DNA of 64,000 nt from positions 3,286,001 to 3,350,000 of the forward strand of contig NZ_CP098604.1 of the NCBI RefSeq assembly GCF_024499015.1, in the 5' to 3' direction. The notes under the pieces were generated by a model that saw only the letters and a program-made list of their open reading frames with translations, was not told the origin of the DNA and searched no databases. This document shows, in pieces, positions 17,771 to 27,440 of this stretch. Source of the stretch: Xanthomonas hortorum pv. pelargonii (GTDB lineage Bacteria; Pseudomonadota; Gammaproteobacteria; Xanthomonadales; Xanthomonadaceae). Both the position numbers and the translations under genes were made by a program. Each line of letters begins with the position of its first letter. Positions within the stretch are counted from its first letter, which is position 1.

Positions 17771-18025
17771 GTGGATATTGGCCAGGTGCGTTGGCGTGAC
17801 CTGACACCGAGCATGGGAAGACGCAGCAACGCGGTTGCCGCCTGCCCGCGGCTGCGCGATGGGCAGGTGCATCTGTTCAACAATCTGCACCTGGGCGACA
17901 GCTCCGATGTGGATGATCCGCGCAACCACTACGCGCATGGCGAGCCACCAGCGGGCATGGATGCGGCAAGTTTGCCTGCCGCCGCCGAACGCCAACGCTT
18001 GCATGGCGGCGCGGATGTCACCTAA
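17771..18025 (+). pseudogene. Possible remnant of a PL1-type pectate lyase
   Basis: Translation in this frame gives CPRLRDGQVHLFNNLHLGDSS. It resembles the late parallel-beta-helix segment of family 1 pectate lyases (SPRxRxGxVHxxNN), followed by about 45 residues with no further recognisable lyase features. No upstream catalytic part exists in any frame, and the next gene begins nearby on the other strand. It is therefore at best a short relic of a degraded gene. The identification rests on one motif and could be chance. Confidence 0.35.
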
Positions 18026-18169
18026 AGCTGCGGGCTGCGTCCTTGCAGTTCCTGATCGGCCTGCACGCACTCACGTGCAGGCGTCCTGTCCGTGCGTCTG
18101 GAGACATCCCAACGCCGCACAACCCGACCGCGCCGCTTGGCAGCAGCGCAGCCGGTGGGTCAATCGCCC

Positions 18170-21049
18170 TCAGCGCTTGACCGGCTTGCCGTCCACGTCG
18201 AGCACCTGCACCTCGCCCAGCTTGAGCGCACGCACCGGGGCTTCGATCTTCTTCAGATCGCCCACGATCACCCAGGTCATCGCCTTGGGCGCGATGATCT
18301 GCTTGATGGCTTTCTGCGCAGCCGGCTGGTCGATCGCTTCCAGGCGCGGCTTGAGCGTCTGCACGTAATCGTCGGGGCGGTCGAACTGCACGATGCCTTC
18401 GATCGCACCCAGTACCGCGCCGGTGGTTTCGAAGCTGCCGGGCAGGGCGCGGATGCGCTGGTTCTTGATCTTCTCGATCTCCTCGGTGGTCAGCGGCGTG
18501 TCGCCGATGATCGCGGTGGCTTCCTTGAGAATCTCGTTGGCCGATTCGGCGGTCTTGTCGGTCTGCACCGGTGCCGAAAACAGATACGGCCGCTGGCCCT
18601 GCGCATCCAGCATGCGGGTGCCGGCGCCATAGGCCCAACGCTTGTTCTCGCGCAGGTTCATGTTCAAGCGCGAGGTGAAAGTGCCGCCGAAGGCGCCATT
18701 GGCCACGCCGATGGCCAGGTTGTCCGGCGCCTTGGTGGACGGGGCGAGCAGGCCGGCCAGGATCACCGACTGCGGCGCATCCGGGCGATTGATCAGATAC
18801 ACGCGCGGCTTGGGCTGCGCGGCGACGTTGGCCAGGTTCTTCTTCGGCAACGGGGTGCTCGGTGCCTTCCAGTCGCCGAAGGCGGCATCGAGCTGCGGGA
18901 TGATCTGCGCCAGCGTGGTGTCGCCGGCCACCAGGATGCGCAGGTTGTCCGGACGCAGCCACTGGCTGTGGAAGGCCTGCAGGTCCTGGGCGTTGAGGCT
19001 CTTGATCGCCGCCTGGGTGCCGCTGCCGGTGAGCGGGATGCCGTAGGGGTGATTCTGGCCGAACAACAACGGCGGCAGTGCCCGCAGCGCCAGGCTGTTG
19101 GGCTGGGTCTTTTCCTGTGCGATGCCGGCCAGCCACTGGCTGCGGATGCGCTCGATGTCGGCGGCCTTGAAGGCCGGGTTGCGCACGATGTCGGAGAACA
19201 ATTGCAGCGAGGGCTGCAGTTGGTCGTTGAGCGCGTCCAGCGAGGCGCTGCAGCTGTCCAGATCGCAGCCGACTGCGGTGATCGCGCCCAGGCGCTGGCG
19301 GCGCTGCGCCACTTCCACCGAATCCAGCGCGGCGGTGCTCTCGTTCATCAGCGCGGCGCTGAAGCTGGCGGTGCCCAGCTTCTTGCCCTGGTCGGCCGCA
19401 TAGCCGGCATCGAACAGCAACTCCACCTGGGTCACCGGGATGGTGTGGCGCTCGGCCAGGATCACCTCGATGCCGTTCTTCAACTTGCCGCGCTGCAACT
19501 GCGGGAAGCTCAGATCGGGGAACTGGCTGGTCTCCGGCACGCCCTTGCTGCGGTCCAGCGTGGAGGCGGTGATCTTGTACTTGCCGGCGGCCGGCAGCTT
19601 GGGCGCCGGTTTGCCCGGTTCGTCGCCACGTGCGACCACCGCCCTGTCTTCGGCGGCGGGGTCGAAATTCTTGCCGGCCGGCAACACGGTGAGCAGATAG
19701 TCGCCCTTGCCGAACCAGCTGGCAGCGGCCTGCTTGACGCTGTCCACGCTGGCGGCCTGCCCGCGCTGCAGATCCTGCTTGTAGGCGCCCGGGTCGCCGC
19801 GATAGACCTGGCCCTCGGCCAGGATCACCGCCTTGCCGGTGAAGCCGCCGACCTTTTCCAGCCCGCGCACGAAGCCGGCGCGGTAGGCCACCTGCGCACG
19901 CTGCAGTTCGTCGGCGGTGGGGCCCTGGGCGATGAATTTCTTGAGTTCCTCGTCGATGATCGCCTCGACCTTGGCCGGGTCCACACCGTCCTTCACATCG
20001 GCCTGGATCTGTACCTGGCTGGACAAGGCGAAGGCCTGGATCGACGCCGACACGTCGTCGACCAGATTGTCCTGATAGACCAGACGCTGATACAGCCGCG
20101 AGGTCTTGCCACCGCCGAGCACGGTGGTGGCCAGGTCCAGCTGGATCGCCGCATCGCTACCGAGTTGCGGCGCGACCCAGGTGCGGTAGATGCGCGGTTG
20201 CGAGACATGGTCGTGCTGCACGCCACGCTTCTGCGCGGCCAGCGGGGTCACCCACGGCTGCTGGCGTGCCACCGGCTTGCCGGACGGGATATCGCCGAAA
20301 TACTGCAGCGCCTTGGCGCGCGCCTGCGCCACGGTGATGTCGCCGGCCAGCACCAGGGTGGTGTTGGCGGCGCCATAGTTGTCGTTGAACCACTGTTTGA
20401 CGTCGGCCAGCGAGGCCGCGTCCAGGTCTTCCATCGAGCCGATGGCGTCGTGCTGATACGGATGGTTGGCCGGGAACAGGTTGGACAGGATGTTCTGGTC
20501 CACGCGGCCGTATGGGCGGTTCTCGCCCTGGCGTTTTTCGTTCTGCACCACGCCACGCTGGGTATCGAGTTCTTCCTGGCCGATCGCCCCGAGCAGATGG
20601 CCCATGCGGTCCGATTCCATCCACAGCGCGGTATCCAGCGCGGTGGTCGGCACGGTTTCGAAATAGTTGGTGCGGTCGAACCCGGTGGTGCCGTTCATGT
20701 CGGTGGCGCCGACCTTCTCGAACGGGGCGAAATAGCTGCCCTTGTTGTTTTCCGAGCCGGAGAACATCAGATGCTCGAACAAGTGCGCAAAGCCGGTCTT
20801 GCCGGCCGGCTCGTCGCCGGAACCGATGTGGTACCAGATGCTTACCGCCACCACCGGCGCCTTGTGGTCTTCGTGCACCACCACGGTCAGGCCGTTGGGC
20901 AGGGTGAAGCGGGTGTAGCCGATCTCGGGAATGGCGCTGCTGGCCGCGGGCTTTGACAGGCTGGCCGGGGCAGCTTCGACGACGGGAGCAACGGTGCCGG
21001 CGGCGGCGCCGAGCACACCGGCGATCAACAGGGACAGCGGACGCAGCAT
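18170..21049 (-). CDS. Exported M16 family zinc metallopeptidase (two-domain)
   Basis: A 959-residue periplasmic protease of the pitrilysin (M16) family. A signal peptide (MLRPLSLLIAGVLGAAAGTV) is followed by the inverted zinc motif HLFEH (H89, E92, H93) and a downstream Glu near 171 (RGVVQNEKRQGENRPYGR). The protein carries the full set of repeated M16 half-domains. The C-terminal half has the R/Y-type substrate region but no second zinc site, as is normal. Members degrade small peptides. The ATG at 21049 is preceded by GGAG. A 954-residue open frame on the opposite strand is only the antisense shadow of this GC-rich gene. Confidence 0.9.
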   Translation of the reverse strand: MLRPLSLLIAGVLGAAAGTVAPVVEAAPASLSKPAASSAIPEIGYTRFTLPNGLTVVVHEDHKAPVVAVSIWYHIGSGDEPAGKTGFAHLFEHLMFSGSENNKGSYFAPFEKVGATDMNGTTGFDRTNYFETVPTTALDTALWMESDRMGHLLGAIGQEELDTQRGVVQNEKRQGENRPYGRVDQNILSNLFPANHPYQHDAIGSMEDLDAASLADVKQWFNDNYGAANTTLVLAGDITVAQARAKALQYFGDIPSGKPVARQQPWVTPLAAQKRGVQHDHVSQPRIYRTWVAPQLGSDAAIQLDLATTVLGGGKTSRLYQRLVYQDNLVDDVSASIQAFALSSQVQIQADVKDGVDPAKVEAIIDEELKKFIAQGPTADELQRAQVAYRAGFVRGLEKVGGFTGKAVILAEGQVYRGDPGAYKQDLQRGQAASVDSVKQAAASWFGKGDYLLTVLPAGKNFDPAAEDRAVVARGDEPGKPAPKLPAAGKYKITASTLDRSKGVPETSQFPDLSFPQLQRGKLKNGIEVILAERHTIPVTQVELLFDAGYAADQGKKLGTASFSAALMNESTAALDSVEVAQRRQRLGAITAVGCDLDSCSASLDALNDQLQPSLQLFSDIVRNPAFKAADIERIRSQWLAGIAQEKTQPNSLALRALPPLLFGQNHPYGIPLTGSGTQAAIKSLNAQDLQAFHSQWLRPDNLRILVAGDTTLAQIIPQLDAAFGDWKAPSTPLPKKNLANVAAQPKPRVYLINRPDAPQSVILAGLLAPSTKAPDNLAIGVANGAFGGTFTSRLNMNLRENKRWAYGAGTRMLDAQGQRPYLFSAPVQTDKTAESANEILKEATAIIGDTPLTTEEIEKIKNQRIRALPGSFETTGAVLGAIEGIVQFDRPDDYVQTLKPRLEAIDQPAAQKAIKQIIAPKAMTWVIVGDLKKIEAPVRALKLGEVQVLDVDGKPVKR

Positions 21050-21277
21050 GTGACACTCCAGAACGGAACAATCGGCCGAGGGTAGTGGCTGGTTGGCGGC
21101 GCCGCAAATGCTGTTTGGCAGTGTCGCTGCGGCTGCCGTGCCCGTTGCGGTGCAAGACAGGCGGCAGATCTGAAATGCGGTGTAAGCGAACCCGGCCGCG
21201 CTTGACTCAAGTTGATCCTCGCCTCGCCGTTACTTGGGGCGACCTACCTTGACCAGACGCTACCCGCCGATCACGCC

Positions 21278-23875
21278 ATGACCGTCCTGTTGCCGCCCGT
21301 GCCGATGCCCGCCAACGACGCCTTGCGCGTGGAGGCCGTGCGCCGGTTGGGGGTGCTGGACACCGAGCCCGAAGCCGAATTCGACGACATCGCCTGGTTG
21401 GCCGCACACATCACCGGTGCGCCGATGGCGCTGGTGTCGTTGCTGGATGCCGACCGCCAGTGGTTCAAGGCGCGTTGCGGCACCGATCTGGAAGGCACCC
21501 CGCGCAGCGTGTCGTTCTGTTCCTACACGGTAATGGGCACCGAGTTGCTGGAGATACCCGATGCCGAGGCCGACCCACGCTTCGCGCTCAACCCGCTGGT
21601 CACCGCCGCGCCGGGCATCCGCTCGTATGTGGGCGTACCGCTGATCGGCCGCGAGGGCTATGCGTACGGCACCTTGTGCACGCTCAGCACCCGGTCGCGG
21701 GTGCTCGACGAGAACCAGAAACAGGCGCTGATCCGGCTGGCACGCCAGGCCGCCAGCCAGCTGGAAGCGCGTCGCGATCGGTTGGCTGCGCAGGCGCAGC
21801 GGCAGACCCTGAGCCGCTTGCTGGAAGCCATGCCTGATGGCGTGGTCTCCTGCGATAGCGAGGGGATGTTGCGCGAGTTCAATCATGCCGCGCGGCAATG
21901 GCACGGCACCGATCCGCGCCTGTTGCCGCCGGTGCAATGGGCGCAGCATTTCGATCTCTACGCTGCCGACGGCAGTACCTTGCTGTCTACCGAAGCCATC
22001 CCCCTGGTGCGTGCCTGGCGCGGCGAGCACGTGCGCAATGCCGAGATGGTGATCCGTGCCACCGGCCAGAGCGCGCGCAGCGTGCTGTGCAATGCCGACC
22101 CGGTGGTCAGCGATCAGGGCGCCGCGTTGGGTGCGGTGTGCGTGATGCACGACATCACCCAATTGCGCGATGCCTCGGCTGCGCTGGCGGGCGAGCGTGC
22201 GCGTTTGCAGTCGCTGGTGGACGCTTCGCAAGACGTGGCGATCATCGCCTTCGATCCGAACGGGCGCATCGAATTGTTCAATCCCGGCGCCGAGCGCCTG
22301 CTGGGTTACGCAGCGGACGAAGTGCTGGGTCGCTGCCCTGCGCAGTTCCATCTGCCGGCCGAGCTCGAACGGCACATGGCCACGCTTGCGTTGTCGCCGC
22401 CGTCGTACATCAAGCTGGCCGCCGCTGCCGCAGGCGATGTACTCGAAGAAGAAATCTGGACCCTGGTACGCAAGGACGGCGGGCTACGGCGGGTGCGTCT
22501 ATGCTTCAACATCATCCATGACGCGCAGCAAGGGCTGGCCGGCTATTTGGCGATGGCCATCGACGTCACCGCCGAGCTGCAGGCACAGGCGGCCGCGCAG
22601 CTGGCGGCCGAGCACTTCAGCGGTGCGTTCGAGACCGCCCCGCAAGGCATGGCGATCGTCTCGCTGGACGGCGCATGGCGCGACGTCAACCCATCGCTGT
22701 GCAGCATCCTGGGGTATCCGCGCGAGCAGTTGCTGCGCACCACCTTCCAGACCATCACCCATCCCGACGATCTGGATATGGATCTGCGTCTGGTGCAGGA
22801 ACTGATCGAAGGCAAACGCGACAGTTACAGCATGGCCAAGCGCTACATCAGCCAGCAGGGCGCGGTGATCTGGGCACAGTTGTCGGTGTCGCTGGTGCGC
22901 GACAGCAGCGGTGCACCAGTGCATTTCGTCTCGCAGATCCAGGACGTCACCGAACGCCATGTCGCCGCCGAACGCCTGGCCGAAAGCGAAGCGCGCCTGC
23001 GTGCGATCAGCGATGCCACACCGACGCTGGTCAGCCAGTTCGATGCCGAGCAGCGTTGCCTGTTCGCCAATGAAGCGCATCGCCACTGGCTCGGCGTGGA
23101 GCCGTCCAGCCTGGTCGGCCGCCATCTCACCCAGGTGCTGGGCGAAGATCTCAGCGCTGCCGCGCGCGCTGCACTGGCGCAGGTGATCGCCGGGCAACGC
23201 GCCAGCTTCGAACACGTGTTACGTGGCGGCGCGACACCGCGCGATGTGGAAATCACCTTGGTGCCCGCGACGCAGAGCGCATCGACGCAGGCGCAAGGGT
23301 TCTTCCTGATGGCGCACGACGTCACCGCGCACAAGTCATTGCATCGGCTGATGCACGAACGCGCCACCCGCGATGCCTTGACCGGCCTACCGAATCGCCA
23401 CGCCTGGTCCGAAGCGCTGCAGATCGCCGTGACCCAGGCGCAGCAACAACAGCGCGCGGTCGCCGTGATGTTCCTGGACCTGGACGGCTTCAAACGCATC
23501 AACGACGTGCACGGTCACCGCGCCGGCGACGCGGTACTGGTGGCCTTCGGCCGCTGCCTGCAGCAAGCGGCCGGCAGCCGTTATCTGGTGGCGCGCCTGG
23601 CCGGCGACGAATTCGTGGTGCTACTGGACGACCTGCAAGACCCGCAGACCGAATGCGCGGCAGTGGCAGAACGGATTCGCGCCGCTGCCGCAGCGGGCGC
23701 CGTGTTCGGCGAACAACACCTGCCGATCCACTCCAGCATCGGCGTCGCCCGGCAACACGGCCAAAACGCCGACGCGGCCAGCCTGATGCACGCGGCAGAC
23801 GAAGCGATGTACGCCGCAAAACGCGCCCGCTGCGGCAACGACACACCTACTGCCGGGCGCGATGCCGCGCGGTAG
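21278..23875 (+). CDS. GAF-multi-PAS-GGDEF signalling protein (putative diguanylate cyclase)
   Basis: An 865-residue cytosolic sensor. It has an N-terminal GAF domain (about 15-160), three or four PAS domains (for example VSLDGAWRDVNPSLCSILGY and a PAS-associated DVTER end near 570), then a C-terminal GGDEF domain (RDALTGLPNRHAW, FLDLDGFKRINDVHGH). The signature is LAGDEFVVLL, that is AGDEF, a variant still found in active cyclases. There is no EAL domain and no membrane segment. If active, it makes cyclic di-GMP in response to bound ligand, redox state or a partner protein. I chose the ATG at 21278 because the GAF domain begins directly after it. It is divergent from the M16 gene. Confidence 0.85.
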   Translation: MTVLLPPVPMPANDALRVEAVRRLGVLDTEPEAEFDDIAWLAAHITGAPMALVSLLDADRQWFKARCGTDLEGTPRSVSFCSYTVMGTELLEIPDAEADPRFALNPLVTAAPGIRSYVGVPLIGREGYAYGTLCTLSTRSRVLDENQKQALIRLARQAASQLEARRDRLAAQAQRQTLSRLLEAMPDGVVSCDSEGMLREFNHAARQWHGTDPRLLPPVQWAQHFDLYAADGSTLLSTEAIPLVRAWRGEHVRNAEMVIRATGQSARSVLCNADPVVSDQGAALGAVCVMHDITQLRDASAALAGERARLQSLVDASQDVAIIAFDPNGRIELFNPGAERLLGYAADEVLGRCPAQFHLPAELERHMATLALSPPSYIKLAAAAAGDVLEEEIWTLVRKDGGLRRVRLCFNIIHDAQQGLAGYLAMAIDVTAELQAQAAAQLAAEHFSGAFETAPQGMAIVSLDGAWRDVNPSLCSILGYPREQLLRTTFQTITHPDDLDMDLRLVQELIEGKRDSYSMAKRYISQQGAVIWAQLSVSLVRDSSGAPVHFVSQIQDVTERHVAAERLAESEARLRAISDATPTLVSQFDAEQRCLFANEAHRHWLGVEPSSLVGRHLTQVLGEDLSAAARAALAQVIAGQRASFEHVLRGGATPRDVEITLVPATQSASTQAQGFFLMAHDVTAHKSLHRLMHERATRDALTGLPNRHAWSEALQIAVTQAQQQQRAVAVMFLDLDGFKRINDVHGHRAGDAVLVAFGRCLQQAAGSRYLVARLAGDEFVVLLDDLQDPQTECAAVAERIRAAAAAGAVFGEQHLPIHSSIGVARQHGQNADAASLMHAADEAMYAAKRARCGNDTPTAGRDAAR

Positions 23876-23884
23876 TCAAGCGCG

Positions 23885-24028
23885 CCGCTCCCTTCTCCCG
23901 CCGGGAGAAGGTGCCCACAGGGCGGATGAGGGTACGGCCTACCCATAAAACCGCGCCAATCAGGAGCACTCCCTTCTCCCACCGGGAGAAGGTGCCCAAA
24001 GGGCGGATGAGGGTACGGCTTACCCATT
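23885..24028 (+). repeat. Two tandem REP-like units
   Basis: Two direct copies, about 23890-23945 and 23970-24027, of a unit with CTTCTCCC / GGGAGAAG arms followed by GTGCCC.. AGGGCGGATGAGGGTACG. Related units occur near 16.5, 45.9, 50.2 and 53.6 kb. They follow the stop of the GGDEF gene and may stabilise or end its transcript. Confidence 0.75.
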
Positions 24029-24178
24029 AAATTGGATTAATCAGAAGTGCGCATTGCACTTATTGGTTTTTTCAGTGGCGATGCAACGGTATCGATAAGT
24101 GTTCACTACCTGCGATGTTGAGGCCCACTATCTCTGTCGTCTGGAGAGGTGACGAAAGGGTATGGATGCGTCGATTGC

Positions 24179-24490
24179 AGAGCGGACGATCTGTGGCCTG
24201 GCTGCAGGGCCCTTGCCCGCCCACCATCGCGGGACACGCCGCAAGTACGTCCGTGTAGGCTCTTACGCGGCATCCATGCCGCGTAAGGTCCCGCGACGGT
24301 GGGCGGGCAAGGACCAGTGGGGATGGTCGGTGTGCGTGGTTTTCAACAAAGCAACGACCAACTCTCTGGTGCGGTGTCCTCGCCGCTTGCGGGACCGTGT
24401 GGCGGCATGGATGCCGCCACCGAGCCCCCAGGGATGGGTTCACGGCGTGTCCCGCGAGCGGTGAGGGCACCGCGCCCTCGACTCACCTAG
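24179..24490 (+). repeat. Composite palindromic element, copy 2 (B-linker-A)
   Basis: Module B at 24211-24312 has outer arms CCTTGCCCGCCCACC / GGTGGGCGGGCAAGG and the perfect inner palindrome TTACGCGGCATCCATGCCGC. The linker is about 55 bp (AAGGACCAGTGGGGATGGTC ...). Module A at about 24368-24476 has inner palindrome GGCGGCATGGATGCCGCC. Its orientation is opposite to the copies at 15.9 and 57.6 kb. A truncated second linker copy follows at about 24515-24605. Confidence 0.82.
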
Positions 24491-24672
24491 CTTTGATTGT
24501 TGATCCGTCGCTTGGCTGCAAGGACCAGTCGATTTGGTCGGTGTGCATGGTTTTCAACAAAACAACCAGGCAACTGTCTGGTGCGGTGTCCTCGCCGACC
24601 CAGGCATGCGCATTAGTGGCGCGCATGCCGTGCCTTCTCGCCCCGCAGGGCGAGGGGCTATGCATCCATCAA
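24491..24672. other. Non-coding gap with a truncated linker copy of the composite element
   Basis: From about 24515 to 24605 the sequence repeats the linker of the composite element (GCTGCAAGGACCAGTCGATT ... GGTTTTCAACAAAACAACCA) and the first bases of module A (GGTGCGGTGTCCTCGCCG). It then diverges. No coding signal is seen before the chemoreceptor stop at 24673. Confidence 0.6.
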
Positions 24673-26820
24673 TCAAGCCGCCTGCACGACCGAACGCCTT
24701 TGCAGTGCAGCTTGCTCCGGCACCAACCGGAACACCGCCACCGCGCGCGTCAGATCCGCGGCCTGATCTTCCATGCTGCGTGCGGCCGCCGTGGCTTCTT
24801 CCACCAGCGCGGCGTTCTGCTGGGTCATTTCATCCAGCTGCATCACCGTGGCGCTGACCTGCTCGATGCCCGCACTTTGCTCGGTGCTGGCGGCGGTGAT
24901 CTCGGCCATGATGTCGGTCACGCGCTTCACCGAGCTGACCACCTCGGTCATGGTGCTGCCGGCCTGTTGCACCAGGTTCGAGCCTTGTGCGACTTTTTCC
25001 ACCGAGTCGGAAATCAGCTGTTTGATCTCCTTGGCGGCACCGGCCGAGCGCTGCGCCAGGGCGCGCACTTCGGTGGCCACCACCGCAAAGCCGCGGCCTT
25101 GTTCGCCGGCGCGTGCGGCTTCCACCGCCGCGTTCAAGGCCAGGATATTGGTCTGGAACGCGATGCCGTCGATGACGCCGATGATGTCGGAAATACGCGC
25201 CGACGATTGCGTGATTGCCTGCATGGTGCTGACCACTTCCTGCACCACGCGGCCGCCACTTTCGGCGACATAGCCGGTGCCCTTGACCAACTGGTTGGCC
25301 TGACGCGCGTTGTCGGCATTCTGGCGCACGGTGGAGGTCAGTTCTTCCATCGATGCTGCGGTTTCTTCCAGATTCGCCGCCTGATGCTCGGTGCGCGTGG
25401 ACAGGTCGGCATTGCCGCTGGCGATTTCGCCGGCCGCCGTGTTGATCATCTCGGCCGAATGCTGGATGCCCTGCACGATGCTGGTCAGCTGGATCGCGGT
25501 GCGGTTGGCCGCATTGGCCAGCCGGCCGAACGCACCTTCGTAATGCGACTCCACCCGCTGCGACAGATCGCCATCGGCAATGGCGGCCATGATGCGGCCC
25601 ACATCGTCCAGACCTGCATCGGCCTGCTGCATCAGGCGGTTCAACGCCTGCACCATTTCCGCAAACGCGAACTGGTAGCGCGATTGCTCGCCACGTGCAG
25701 AGAAATCGCCGCGCGCAGCGGCATCGGCCAGGCGCGCGATGTCGCTGTTGATCGCCGACAGATTGCCTTTCACCGTGTCCAGGGCTTCATGCAATGCCGC
25801 GCGCTGGCCGGGCAGGCGGCGCATGTCGCGGCGCAGATCGCCACGGCCGTAGTCGCTCATCACATCCATCGCTTCGTTGATGGCATCCAGGTGTTCGAAC
25901 ACCACCGTGTTCACGCCATGCGCCAGCGTGCCGTAATCGCCGGGGAAATCTTCCGGGATGCGGTGCGCGATGTTCTCGCCCTGCTGCAAACGGATCATGG
26001 TCTGCATCTCGCCGTTGAAGCGCTGCAGCTGGTTCTGCATCTGCTGCATGCTGTGCATCAGCTGGCCAGTTTCGTCGCGCGATTCGACCCGAATGTCGTT
26101 ATCGAAGCGGCCGGAGGCGATCGCCTCTGCGGTGCGCGACGCGGCACGCAGCGGCGCGGCCATGGCCGAGGCGATCAACCAGCACAGGCCGATCACCATC
26201 GCCACCAACGCGCCGCCGATCAACGTCAAGGTGCGCGTGAAGCCCCAGGCCTGCACCTGGATGTCCTCGGCGTACACACCCATCACCAAGACCCAGTTCC
26301 AGGCCGGAAAGGTCTTGGCATAGCTGATCTTGGGCAGCTGTTCTTTTTTACCCGGCTTGGGTGCGTTGTAATAGCTGAAGCCATCGCCACGCTCGATCGC
26401 GGTCTTGATGTCGCGATACACGTACTGCCCGGCATCGCTCTTGTAATCGCTCATGTCGGTGCCGACGGCGCGCTTGGGATGCATCAGGATGCGCATCTGC
26501 GGATCGACGATGAAAAAGTAATCCACGCCATCGTTGGTGCGCATGTCGGCAAGCGTTGTACTTGCCGCTGCCTTGGCCTGTTCGACCGTCAACTCGCCGG
26601 CTTTGACCTTGTCGGCATAGTGCTGCATCACGGTGAGACCCATCTCGACCTCGGTCTTGACGCTGAGCTTGCGCGCCTCCACCAGATCCAGATATTGCAG
26701 GCGCGCCGCAGCCACCGCGAGCAGGATCACACCGACGGTCAGTAGCGCGCAGAGCAGGACGAACTTGCGGGTGAGTGGGAGATTGGCAACGTGACGACGC
26801 AATAGCGACACAACAGGCAT
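24673..26820 (-). CDS. Methyl-accepting chemotaxis protein with CACHE sensor domain
   Basis: A 715-residue chemoreceptor. The first membrane segment ([20 protein letters not shown]) is followed by a periplasmic single-CACHE domain of about 150 residues ([20 protein letters not shown] ... [17 protein letters not shown]), the second membrane segment, HAMP repeats and a linker. The C-terminal signalling hairpin has the highly conserved tip [20 protein letters not shown]. It should report a small-molecule ligand to CheW/CheA. The ATG at 26820 was chosen over a TTG at 26835. No CheA/CheW genes are adjacent, so it is an orphan receptor gene. The C-terminus lacks an obvious CheR-binding pentapeptide. 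Confidence 0.92.
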   Translation of the reverse strand: MPVVSLLRRHVANLPLTRKFVLLCALLTVGVILLAVAAARLQYLDLVEARKLSVKTEVEMGLTVMQHYADKVKAGELTVEQAKAAASTTLADMRTNDGVDYFFIVDPQMRILMHPKRAVGTDMSDYKSDAGQYVYRDIKTAIERGDGFSYYNAPKPGKKEQLPKISYAKTFPAWNWVLVMGVYAEDIQVQAWGFTRTLTLIGGALVAMVIGLCWLIASAMAAPLRAASRTAEAIASGRFDNDIRVESRDETGQLMHSMQQMQNQLQRFNGEMQTMIRLQQGENIAHRIPEDFPGDYGTLAHGVNTVVFEHLDAINEAMDVMSDYGRGDLRRDMRRLPGQRAALHEALDTVKGNLSAINSDIARLADAAARGDFSARGEQSRYQFAFAEMVQALNRLMQQADAGLDDVGRIMAAIADGDLSQRVESHYEGAFGRLANAANRTAIQLTSIVQGIQHSAEMINTAAGEIASGNADLSTRTEHQAANLEETAASMEELTSTVRQNADNARQANQLVKGTGYVAESGGRVVQEVVSTMQAITQSSARISDIIGVIDGIAFQTNILALNAAVEAARAGEQGRGFAVVATEVRALAQRSAGAAKEIKQLISDSVEKVAQGSNLVQQAGSTMTEVVSSVKRVTDIMAEITAASTEQSAGIEQVSATVMQLDEMTQQNAALVEEATAAARSMEDQAADLTRAVAVFRLVPEQAALQRRSVVQAA

Positions 26821-26957
26821 GGCAACGACATCCAAAACGCGCGCAGGGCGCTATGGCATGGATATCGGCTGATTCACATCCGGGTTGAATGCTGATTGCG
26901 GCCGCGTCTGCTTGAGCGGCGCAGGTCATGCACCAATGCGATAGCTGCCGATACAAC

Positions 26958-27024
26958 GTGGAGCGCCCTCGGGCGCGATGAAGCGTTATCGATAACGCCT
27001 CATCGCGCCCGAGGGCGCTCCTAC
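26958..27024. repeat. GTAGGAGCG palindrome (copy 2)
   Basis: Near-perfect inverted repeat with arms GGAGCGCCCTCGGGCGCGAT and its complement ending GGGCGCTCCTAC. It lies in the 328-bp gap between the chemoreceptor promoter region and the 3' end of the cellulase gene. Nothing else is seen in that gap. Confidence 0.75.
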
Positions 27025-27148
27025 AAGAACATGCAGGTGACGGGCATCGATCCATCGCTCGATGCATGACGCCGCGTCCTTACATTGCAAGCTGCCCGCA
27101 GCGTGTAGCGCAACGGCGGACACGCGCTGCGTGCCCGCCTCACCGCAC

Positions 27149-27440
27149 TCAGCTGGCCGCGCAGAAACCGAATTCAGCGGTTGCGCCCGCTGCCAGGGTG
27201 CGATTGAAGTCCACGCCGCTGGCCTTGAGCGTGCTGCCGCTCTGCGACCAGGTGACATTCCAGGCATTGTTGACGGTGCCGCTGACCGGCAGCGAGATCG
27301 ACCAGGTGCCGCTACCGGTGCCGGTGTTGGTGACTTGCACGCGATTGCAGGAGCCGCCGCTCCAGCTGCTGTCCACGATCACCTTGGTGCTGAAGCTGCC
27401 AGTGGGAGTCGGTGTCGGAGTAGGCGTCGGGGTTGGTTGG
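27149..27440 (-). pseudogene. Out-of-frame CBM2 cellulose-binding module of EngXCA
   Basis: This frame carries a typical family 2 carbohydrate-binding module: VDSSWSGGSCNRVQVTNTGT, GTWSISLPVSG, NAWNVTWSQSGSTLKASG and a C-terminal GFCAAS. The paired N- and C-terminal cysteines and exposed Trp residues fit CBM2. It directly follows the PT linker of the endoglucanase but is shifted out of its frame by a 2-bp loss (or equivalent) near 27429-27440, where GGGGTTGGTTGG interrupts the regular linker repeat. It would not be made as part of the cellulase unless the frame is restored. Confidence 0.8.

Noticed and set aside
18092-20956. A 954-codon open frame on the plus strand opposite the M16 protease gene
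   Set aside because: It is the antisense of a well-supported gene in GC-rich DNA, its translation is low-complexity (Gly/Arg/Gln/His-rich), and it has no family features.
24162-24464. Repeated peptide-like frames (PRKVPRRWAGKD and similar) in all four composite elements
   Set aside because: Frames are interrupted or shifted between copies and follow the palindromes, so the similarity is due to the repeat DNA and not to selection on a protein.
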